Source: Planctellipticum variicoloris (lineage in GTDB: Bacteria; Planctomycetota; Planctomycetia; Planctomycetales; Planctomycetaceae). Taken from it: a stretch of DNA of 64,000 bases. Below are positions 57,683 through 64,000 of the stretch, piece by piece (positions within the stretch are counted from its first letter, which is position 1; every line of letters begins with the position of its first letter). The notes beneath the pieces are model-generated. The model worked only from the letters and a program-made list of their open reading frames with translations, did not search any database and was not told the origin of the DNA. The stretch covers positions 1,240,001 to 1,304,000 of the forward strand of contig NZ_CP130886.1 of NCBI RefSeq assembly GCF_030622045.1, read 5' to 3'. Both the position numbers and the translations under genes were made by a program.

Positions 57683-59035
57683 TCAGACCAGCTCGGCAAT
57701 CGGCGTCCGGTGTTCGACGAGGTACTGCGGCCGGCCGGTCGGGTCGCGGAACGTGGTCGAACCGGGGTCGATGCCGAGGTTCTTGTAGATCGTCGCGACG
57801 ACTTCCTGCACGTCGACCGGGCGGTCCTTGGCGTATTCGCCCAGCCGGTTGGTCGAGCCGATCACCTGGCCGGTCCGCATGCCGCCGCCGGCCATCAACG
57901 CGCAACTGACCTGCGGCCAGTGGTCCCGGCCGGCCTGCGGATTGATCCGCGGCGTCCGGCCGAACTCGCCCCAGACGACGACGGTGACGTCGTCGAGCAT
58001 GCCGCGGCTGTCGAGGTCTTCAATCAGGGCGCTGACGGCCTGGTCGAGCTTGGAGCCATGATCGCGGACGAGATCGAAGTTCGCCCCGTGGCTGTCCCAG
58101 CGGCCGAAGGAGAGAGTCACGCAGCGGACGCCGACTTCGACCAGCCGGCGGGCCATCAGCAACTGGTCGTTGCAGGTGGGCGCGCCGTCGTACTGGTACT
58201 TGTAGGGCTTGCCGTCGCCGTAGCGTTCGCGGATGCGGGGATCTTCCTTGCTGAGGTCGAGGGCGTCGACCAGCCGGCTGGAAGTGAGGACTCCGAAGGC
58301 GGCCTGCGAGAAGGCGTCCATCCCGCTGAGCATGCCGGTGGCGTCGACATCCCGGCGGAGGTTGTCGAGATCGCCCAGGAGCTGCTTGCGGTATTCGAGT
58401 CGTTCGAGATTGATCGTGGGATTGAGGCGGAGATCCGCCATTCCTTCGCCCTGCGGCTTGAAGGCCTGAAAGGCCGCGCCGAGATAGCCGGGAGCACCGG
58501 GTTCGGACCACGGGCCGTGCTGGGTCTTGTCGGCGAGGGCGACGAAGGGCGGCACTCCGGGATCGACCGGGCCTTCGAGCTTCGCAATCGCCGAACCGAT
58601 GCAGGGTCGGCCGCCGATGGAGGCGCTGTCCTGACGGCGCCAGCCCGACAGACACTGGAAGGCGTCGTGCGCGCCATCGTTCCCGACGACGGAACGGATG
58701 AAGGCCAGCTTGTCGGCCATGCCGGCCAGACGCTTGAAGACTTCGCAGATTTCGATGCCCGGGACATTGGTCGCGATCGGGTCGAATTCGCCGCGGATTT
58801 CGCGCGGGGCGTCGGTCTTGATGTCCCACATATCCTGGTGGGGCGGACCGCCGCCGAGGAAGATATTGATCACGGCCTTATGCGAGGATCGCGTCCCGGC
58901 AGCCGCTTCCGCCCGCAGAATGTCGGTCATCGACAGACAGGCGGCCGACCCGAAGGTGAAACCGCCGACCTGGAGAAACGAACGGCGGGAGAGGCCATCA
59001 CAGTAGCGCTGAGGGCGACCAAAGAAGTTCATCAT
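57683..59035 (-). CDS. DUF1501 (sulfatase-like) Tat-exported protein
   Basis: The 450-residue protein belongs to DUF1501, a very numerous planctomycete family with an alkaline-phosphatase-like fold. The twin-arginine signal [11 protein letters not shown] has its pair at residues 17-18 and is followed by a short hydrophobic run. Family motifs are [50 protein letters not shown] and [14 protein letters not shown], where Asp and His residues form the presumed metal site. Start ATG 59035 with AAGGAG 9 bases away; ATG 59032 is equivalent. In planctomycetes it usually follows a DUF1549/DUF1553 cytochrome-like gene; none is adjacent here. The substrate is unknown. TatC is coded 5 kb away. Confidence 0.88.
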   Translation of the reverse strand: MMNFFGRPQRYCDGLSRRSFLQVGGFTFGSAACLSMTDILRAEAAAGTRSSHKAVINIFLGGGPPHQDMWDIKTDAPREIRGEFDPIATNVPGIEICEVFKRLAGMADKLAFIRSVVGNDGAHDAFQCLSGWRRQDSASIGGRPCIGSAIAKLEGPVDPGVPPFVALADKTQHGPWSEPGAPGYLGAAFQAFKPQGEGMADLRLNPTINLERLEYRKQLLGDLDNLRRDVDATGMLSGMDAFSQAAFGVLTSSRLVDALDLSKEDPRIRERYGDGKPYKYQYDGAPTCNDQLLMARRLVEVGVRCVTLSFGRWDSHGANFDLVRDHGSKLDQAVSALIEDLDSRGMLDDVTVVVWGEFGRTPRINPQAGRDHWPQVSCALMAGGGMRTGQVIGSTNRLGEYAKDRPVDVQEVVATIYKNLGIDPGSTTFRDPTGRPQYLVEHRTPIAELV

Positions 59036-59327
59036 GAGGAGGGACTCCTTCCGGAGCGGGGCAAACGTCGGATCGGCGGGGCAACAGGCTGCCGAGTCTC
59101 TTGCCCATGCGGCCATCGGGCAAGAATTCAACAGATGTTGATCTGTAAAGTCTAGTTCGCGGTATGGCGGTTCGTCAACGGGTTCCCGGCGAACAAATTG
59201 ACGTATCTTGATGTGTCGGCCAGCGGCCGTTCCCGCCCCCAATCGAACTCGACGCCCCCCTAAAGTCCTTCAGCAACGCACTCCCGTTCCAACTCAATGA
59301 GATTTTAACTCCTTTTGTGGAGTCATA

Positions 59328-59723
59328 TTACGGCGACTTCGTGCCCTCGGCCGCAACCGGCTTCCGGGACGGAATCACGCTTCCCCCCGCAGCTTTGGCG
59401 GGAGTCGCCATTGGGTTTTCCCGCGTTGTGGACGCCGTCGCGCTAAGTTTCCGCCGGGCGATCGCCTTCTCTCGCAACGATTTCTCTTTCTCCCGGCGGG
59501 CAGCGCTGGCCTGCTTGTGCAGATCGCGATGTTTCTGCTCGGCGGCCTGCTGGGCGGCGAGAGATTTCGCCTGCTGTTCCGCGGCGGTCTTCTGCATCGC
59601 CTGCAACTGCTGTTGCCGCTGCTGCATCATCCGCATCATCGAACCGCGACTGTAGCCCCGCGACTGAGCCAGTGCGGGCGGGACGAACAAGCTCAGAACG
59701 AGAATTGCAATCACGGATCGCAT
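59328..59723 (-). CDS. Small secreted Gln/Lys-rich coiled-coil protein
   Basis: The 131-residue protein has a Sec signal peptide (VIAILVLSLFVPPALAQ), then a helical middle of about 70 residues rich in Gln, Met, Ala, Lys and Arg (RMMQQRQQQLQAMQKTAAE), probably a coiled coil, and a disordered basic C-terminus. I do not recognise the family. Start ATG 59723 has GAGGAG seven bases upstream. It is well separated from the DUF1501 gene (292 bases), so it may be its own unit. Confidence 0.68.
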   Translation of the reverse strand: MRSVIAILVLSLFVPPALAQSRGYSRGSMMRMMQQRQQQLQAMQKTAAEQQAKSLAAQQAAEQKHRDLHKQASAARREKEKSLREKAIARRKLSATASTTRENPMATPAKAAGGSVIPSRKPVAAEGTKSP

Positions 59724-60071
59724 GGCAAGCTCCTCGGGGAGCGGGGGCGGCTCGGAGTGGCGAGCCGGCGACCCCGCTCCGGTGTGTATCAGTATTAAAC
59801 GTTCCTTTCGACGGCTCGTGCAGCCGTCTCGTTTGCAATGTCGCAAGCTTCCCGGAATTGGGATCGCCGCCGGATTCGACGACCGGTCCGGCGGTTCGTG
59901 AAAAGCGTCGCAACGGGTGTCGTATCTCGTGTTTCCGGAATGAGATAGCGCTTCTCCGGGCCATCGGTCCGGGAGATCTCCGCAGGCGGGCGGTTCTGTG
60001 CTAGGATGCCCGCGGCCGGTCCGTACCTGCGGGCCGGAACGGAGAGACTTTTGGTGCACGGAGCCGGCGGA
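59724..60071. other. Divergent gap between coiled-coil gene and HD gene
   Basis: No gene is seen. TAGGAT at 60002-60007 may be a -10 for the HD gene. The frame of the HD gene is open to 60006 but does not look like the family. Confidence 0.4.
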
Positions 60072-61478
60072 ATGCCACGCGACTATCTCAACGAGAGCCT
60101 GTCCCACGATCCCGTGCACGGGTACATCCCGTTCATTGCGCGGTCCGGGCTCCCGATTGGAGAAGTCGCCGAACAGGACATCATCGATCATCCGTGGGTC
60201 CAGCGGATGCGGCAGATTCACCAGTTGCAGACGGCCTGGTGGGTGTTTCCCTCAGCGGAACACATGCGGTTTCAGCACATTCTGGGGGCCATGCATCTGG
60301 CGAGCGAGGCCATCGACCGCTGGTACGACTCGCTGTGCGACTCCTGCCGGAATGTCCCTTCGCGGGCCTGCGTCGAGAGCCTGTTGCGGATGGCGGCGCT
60401 GCTGCACGACGTCGGGCATGGTCCGTTCGGCCATTTCTTCGACGATCACTATCTCAGCCAGTTCGGCGTCACGCATGAGGACGTCGGGGCCGCGATCATC
60501 GAGCAGGAACTGGGGGATCTGCTGCGGAAAGTCCGCCGGAATCCGCGCGGGCACCTGCAGCCTCTGGAAGAACTCGACCCGCGCCAGATTTCGTGGCTGA
60601 TCCGCCGGCCGAAACGCGAAAGCGCCGACGAGGAGGGACATCCCGACTGGCTGCGGAAGCTGCGGTCGCTCTTCAGCGGAATCTACACCGTCGACAACAT
60701 GGATTTCGTGCTCCGCGACGCCTACATGACCGGCTACAACACGAAGGCTTTCGACCTGTCGCGGATCCTGCACTACACATTTTTCACGCCCGCCGGGCTG
60801 ACGATTCACGTCCGCGGACTGCCGACGCTGATCAACTTCATCGAAACGCGGGCCAACCTGTTCCGCACGGTCTACTTCCATCGCACGGTGCGGGCAGTCG
60901 ATCTGTCGCTGGAGGAGCTGTTTCCCGAGACGATGCCCCATCTGTTTCAGGGAAATCCGCTCGACCAGCTCGGTAAGTACCGGCGGCTGACGGAATCGTC
61001 GTTCCTCGTCGACGTTCAGCGCTGGGCCGACGCCGCCGATCCCGCCTTGCGCGATCTCGGCGAGCGCTGGCGGCAGGTGCTTTGCCGCGAAGTGACGTGG
61101 AAAATGGCCTGCGAGCGGACGCTCAACTTCCATTCCGGAATGGCGGAGCGGACGACGATCTTCTCCGAGCCCGATCTGGTTCTGCGGCGAGTCCGGGAAC
61201 GACTCCCGGCCGGCCTGCGGGAACTCCCGTTGAAAATCGACGTTGCCCGGCACTATCACCGGCCCAGCGGGAGGCTGCCGACGGGCGGCCAGAATTTCCT
61301 GCTGGACCCGGCCGTCGGCACGCCGCAGGAGCTGTCCGACGACGACCTGTTCCGGGCCTTGCCGATCAGCTTTTGCGTGTTCCGGATCTACTCGAAGGAC
61401 CACCAGCACGACGGCGAGCTGAACGCAGCCCTCAACGGGGTCCTGGGCGAGGCGACCGACGCCAAAACGAACATGTGA
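60072..61478 (+). CDS. HD-domain phosphohydrolase, SAMHD1/dGTPase-like
   Basis: The 468-residue protein has the HD metal site: His69 in MRFQHILGAMHLA, then His112-Asp113 in LLHDVGHGPFGHFF, and a later Asp in YTVDNMDFVLRDAY. The opening SHDPVHGYI...IIDHPWVQRMRQIHQL is the typical lead of the SAMHD1/YdhJ-like dNTPase group. It probably splits dNTPs or a related nucleotide. There is no SAM domain. Start ATG 60072 is chosen because the conserved region begins right after it, with GGAG nine bases upstream; ATG 60006 would add 22 unlike residues. It stands alone. Confidence 0.87.
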   Translation: MPRDYLNESLSHDPVHGYIPFIARSGLPIGEVAEQDIIDHPWVQRMRQIHQLQTAWWVFPSAEHMRFQHILGAMHLASEAIDRWYDSLCDSCRNVPSRACVESLLRMAALLHDVGHGPFGHFFDDHYLSQFGVTHEDVGAAIIEQELGDLLRKVRRNPRGHLQPLEELDPRQISWLIRRPKRESADEEGHPDWLRKLRSLFSGIYTVDNMDFVLRDAYMTGYNTKAFDLSRILHYTFFTPAGLTIHVRGLPTLINFIETRANLFRTVYFHRTVRAVDLSLEELFPETMPHLFQGNPLDQLGKYRRLTESSFLVDVQRWADAADPALRDLGERWRQVLCREVTWKMACERTLNFHSGMAERTTIFSEPDLVLRRVRERLPAGLRELPLKIDVARHYHRPSGRLPTGGQNFLLDPAVGTPQELSDDDLFRALPISFCVFRIYSKDHQHDGELNAALNGVLGEATDAKTNM

Positions 61479-62127
61479 CGTTGACTCGGCAACGAGCGGA
61501 GAAGCAACGCCAGAACGGCAATCGCCGCCGAGCGGCCGCCATCTTTTAAAGTACGACGGACATCCTTGTCCGTCGGCCTCTTTGCCAGGGCGGCACAATC
61601 TGCGACACCGACTGCGACGCCGACGGACGTCCGTCGCAGAGGAATTTCGCCGCCGTTTCTCGCTCTGAGCCGTCAATTCGCTCTGCGCCTGACCGTCGCG
61701 ACCGCCAACCTCGCGAATTGCCAGCGAGTGCGGGAATTCCGGGGCTCGTCGAGCCCGACTTGAGGAATTCCGAGCGGGCCGGAAGAGTCCCGCCGGCAGC
61801 TCCTGCCGATTTCGATGCGGCTCCCGGAAATTCGCGGGGCGACCGCCGATCGTGGCGGCGAAACATATTGACCGTCTTTGACGGTATGGACTATGACCCG
61901 CCCGCCAATCTCGTCTCCTGTCAGAGTTTGCTGGCTCAGGCTGAATTTCTCACGCCGGGCCGCCCGGGACCGTCCGTCCCGTGCGGCTCGTCGTGAAATG
62001 ACGTGTAGTCCGGGTTTGGGACCTTCGCTGGTCCCCGCGACAGCGGTCACCGCCGCTGACATCCCGCCGGATCACGAATGCGATTTCGAGCGGTGAAGTA
62101 TCCCAAGACCGGAAGGAGGAATCGACC
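61479..62127. other. Gene-free stretch with GTCCGTCG palindromes
   Basis: It has CGACGGAC-ATCCTT-GTCCGTCG at 61554-61575 and a perfect 16-base palindrome CGACGGACGTCCGTCG at 61621-61636, probably dispersed repeat DNA. No gene or structured RNA is recognised. The ribosome site GGAAGGAGG for the next gene is at 62111-62119. Confidence 0.5.
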
Positions 62128-64000
62128 TTGGGTAGAATCATTGGTTTGATCGGCGGTACATGTCTGGTCATCGCGGTTCTGCGACTGACCAATCTGCAGT
62201 ACGAGGATCAGACGCTCCTGGGGGGCGTCGATCCGAATGAGGCCCGACAGGTCCAGCGCTTGCCTCGCGAATTGCTGAAGCACGGCAAGGAGCTGTATCT
62301 GCGCGGTCGCTACACCGAAGCCCTCACGGATCTGCAGTCCGCGGCTGCCGCCGGAAGTGGTCTGACCACCACCGAGCGTCAGCAGGCTCAGGATTACCTG
62401 ACCCGTTGCCTCGGCCGGCTCAACCGGCAGAACGGGGTGACGACTCGCGGGCAGTCCTCCGACGCCGACCCGTTCGCGATCACTCCGGCCGCTCCGGCCA
62501 AGGGTGTTGCGAACGACGTGGTCGTCGCACCGGGCGGAACCGACGGGAAGTTGCCGAAGAACGTCACCGACGCCGCTCGCGTGCGGGTCGAACGCCTGAT
62601 GGTGGAGGCGATGAACGCCCACCAGAAGGGAAAGACGTCCGAAGCAATGGGCCTGGCGAAACAGGCGGAGCAGATCTCCCGCGAGGCGAAACTGACGTTC
62701 GCCAAGGGGGCTGCGACCCCAACCGCTCTGCTGGCGAAACTGCAGGCCGGCGCCGGCGGCGAAGCCGACTGGCCGGAATGGGCTCGCGACGCAGGCCCGG
62801 TTCAACAGACCGCCGCGGTCGAAGAATCGAGCTCGGCGATCGCCCCGACCGGATCCCCCAAGGAACAGGCCGCTCAGCTCGTCGCACTGGCGCGGGCGGA
62901 TATCAAGTCCGGGCGATTCGAAGAAGCCCGGCAGAAGGCATTGCAGGCGAAGGCGCTCGACGTGCCGTTCGACCTGTTCGAAGATCGGCCCGAGCTGGTG
63001 CTGAACGACGTCGACCGCCGGACCGGCGGAGTGACGTATGCGGCCAAGTCCAACGGCGCCTCCTCCGCGCCGGTTGCAGCCGCCACGGATTCGGACAAGC
63101 AGAAGGTCGCCGCTCTGCTCGAACTGGCGCGAAAAGACATCGAAGCCGGCAATCTGGAGTCCGCTCGCGACAAGGCCGTTCAGGCCTCCGAGTTCCAGGT
63201 CGCCTACAAGCTGTTCGAAGATCAGCCGGAGCTCGTCCTGCAGGACATCGACGCCCGGATGGCCTTCCAGAACGTCGCTCAGAAGAACGGCGGTCGCCCT
63301 GCAACCGACGCCAAGCAGCAGGCCAAGGTCCTGCTGGGCCAGGCCCGCCAGGCCCTGGCCGCCGGCCAGCTCGAAGAAGCTCGCCGTCTGGCGAGCGACG
63401 CCGAGAAACTGAAGGCCCCCTACGAGCTGTTCGACGATCGCCCCGAAGTCGTTCTGGCCGACATCGCTCAGATGTCCCGTCCGTCGAATACCGCCGGAGC
63501 CATGAAGGACGAATCGTTTGCGGCCGCTGCCGGAGTTGCCGAACCGGCCGCCCGGTCGATTCCCGACTCCGCACCCGGCTCGATCGCCGCCGCCGGCCAT
63601 CAGGCCGCCGACGATCAGTGGGGGGCTGAGCCCGCCGTGGCGACGGTGACGACGGCCGGACTGTCAGCCGCCGAACTCTACAGCCAGGGGCTGGCCGAGC
63701 TGAACCGCGGCAACCGCGAAGGCGCCTACAGCGCGTTCCTGGCGGCCCACCAGACCGGCGAGCAGCTCAACCGCGCCCAGGCGCAACGACTGCAGGACTA
63801 CCTGCGGGATCTGTCGCCCCGCGGCGACAAGGGGATCCAGCGCGTCCGCAACGAAGTGGAAGAACCGGTCCTGAGCGGGGCGCCGGACGCCATCGGGGCC
63901 GCCGAACAGCAGCACTCGGTGCAGTTCGACCGTCTGCGGACGGAAACGCTGAACGCCGTCTTCAAGGCCGAACGTCTGCGGGACAAGGATCCGGAAAAGG
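62128..64000 (+). CDS. Membrane-anchored repeat protein, possible N-terminus of a secretin (3' partial)
   Basis: The frame is open from TTG 62128 to the window's edge (about 624 residues), with GGAAGGAGG eight bases before the TTG. After a hydrophobic start (IIGLIGGTCLVIAVL) comes a helical region with one TPR-like pair (GRYTEALTDLQSAAAAG). Three repeats of ~48 residues follow at about 62875-63021, 63103-63258 and 63325-63470. Each has the pattern LARxxIxxGxxExAR then FEDxPELVLxDI. Later SVQFDRLRTETLNAVFKAERL begins another helical stretch. I recall similar leading regions in long planctomycete type II/III secretin proteins; since the C-terminal half is outside, this is inference. Otherwise it is an unknown exported TPR-like protein. 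Confidence 0.75.
   Translation, partial: MGRIIGLIGGTCLVIAVLRLTNLQYEDQTLLGGVDPNEARQVQRLPRELLKHGKELYLRGRYTEALTDLQSAAAAGSGLTTTERQQAQDYLTRCLGRLNRQNGVTTRGQSSDADPFAITPAAPAKGVANDVVVAPGGTDGKLPKNVTDAARVRVERLMVEAMNAHQKGKTSEAMGLAKQAEQISREAKLTFAKGAATPTALLAKLQAGAGGEADWPEWARDAGPVQQTAAVEESSSAIAPTGSPKEQAAQLVALARADIKSGRFEEARQKALQAKALDVPFDLFEDRPELVLNDVDRRTGGVTYAAKSNGASSAPVAAATDSDKQKVAALLELARKDIEAGNLESARDKAVQASEFQVAYKLFEDQPELVLQDIDARMAFQNVAQKNGGRPATDAKQQAKVLLGQARQALAAGQLEEARRLASDAEKLKAPYELFDDRPEVVLADIAQMSRPSNTAGAMKDESFAAAAGVAEPAARSIPDSAPGSIAAAGHQAADDQWGAEPAVATVTTAGLSAAELYSQGLAELNRGNREGAYSAFLAAHQTGEQLNRAQAQRLQDYLRDLSPRGDKGIQRVRNEVEEPVLSGAPDAIGAAEQQHSVQFDRLRTETLNAVFKAERLRDKDPEK

Noticed and set aside
62047-63600. 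Minus-strand frame of 517 codons at the right edge
   Set aside because: It opposes the plus-strand repeat protein, which has a strong ribosome site and regular repeats; the minus frame is a mirror of those repeats.

Overview
The window reads as a chromosomal segment of a Planctomycetota bacterium, probably of class Planctomycetia. This rests on gene content, not on a database search. Lineage markers include a DUF1501 Tat-exported protein, a Minf_1886 (TIGR04138) protein, the TIGR04137 'small basic protein', a PPi-type phosphofructokinase, an enlarged TatC, a planctomycete-style T2SS-like operon, and dispersed GC-rich palindromic repeats between genes. DNA is GC-rich throughout, so long antisense reading frames are common and were discarded. 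I found no tRNA, rRNA, CRISPR array or prophage.

Layout. 1-2242: 3' part of accC (biotin carboxylase) overlapping a PPi-type phosphofructokinase. 2243-3810: an IS110-family transposase plus palindromic repeat DNA. 3811-13854: a MoxR/ChlI-like ATPase, rhamnulokinase, purQ, a pterin carbinolamine dehydratase, two endonuclease/exonuclease/phosphatase paralogues, an HAD hydrolase with a PfkB-type kinase, and an RlmI-like rRNA methyltransferase. 13870-15769: a minus-strand group of a GGDEF protein, a membrane-anchored hypothetical and a Minf_1886 protein. 16127-19144: guaA and ychF, convergent across a repeat island. 19528-24248: a BCS1-like AAA ATPase diverging from an ABC-2 permease, an 0.9 kb gene-free stretch, and a site-2 protease. 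24717-29640: small basic protein, GH3-type enzyme, DUF167 protein, secreted TPR-like protein and a dolichol-phosphate-mannose-synthase-like glycosyltransferase.

29648-41827 is the most interesting part. A secreted EF-hand, Gly/Phe-rich protein diverges from an eight-gene T2SS-like operon: D-like, E, F, G, H, I, J, K. The D-like protein combines a Spy/CpxP-type LTxxQ segment, an N0-like domain, about seven NolW modules and a Gly-rich tail, but shows no secretin channel domain. No gspC, gspL, gspM or prepilin peptidase gene is nearby. A TTG-initiated gene at the right edge (62128 onward) has a membrane anchor and three helical repeats; from remembered planctomycete proteins it could be the N-terminus of a true secretin, but the window ends before this can be seen.

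41832-64000: a beta-helix protein, citrate synthase, a thioredoxin-like protein, a P1B-4 metal ATPase that may start at ATT, a NhaD/CitMHS-like antiporter, a PDC/IPDC-type decarboxylase, tatC, recQ, transaldolase, purB, a DUF1501 protein, a small secreted coiled-coil protein and an HD phosphohydrolase. Purine genes (purQ, guaA, purB) are scattered rather than clustered. TatC and the DUF1501 protein with its twin-arginine signal are plausibly exporter and cargo.
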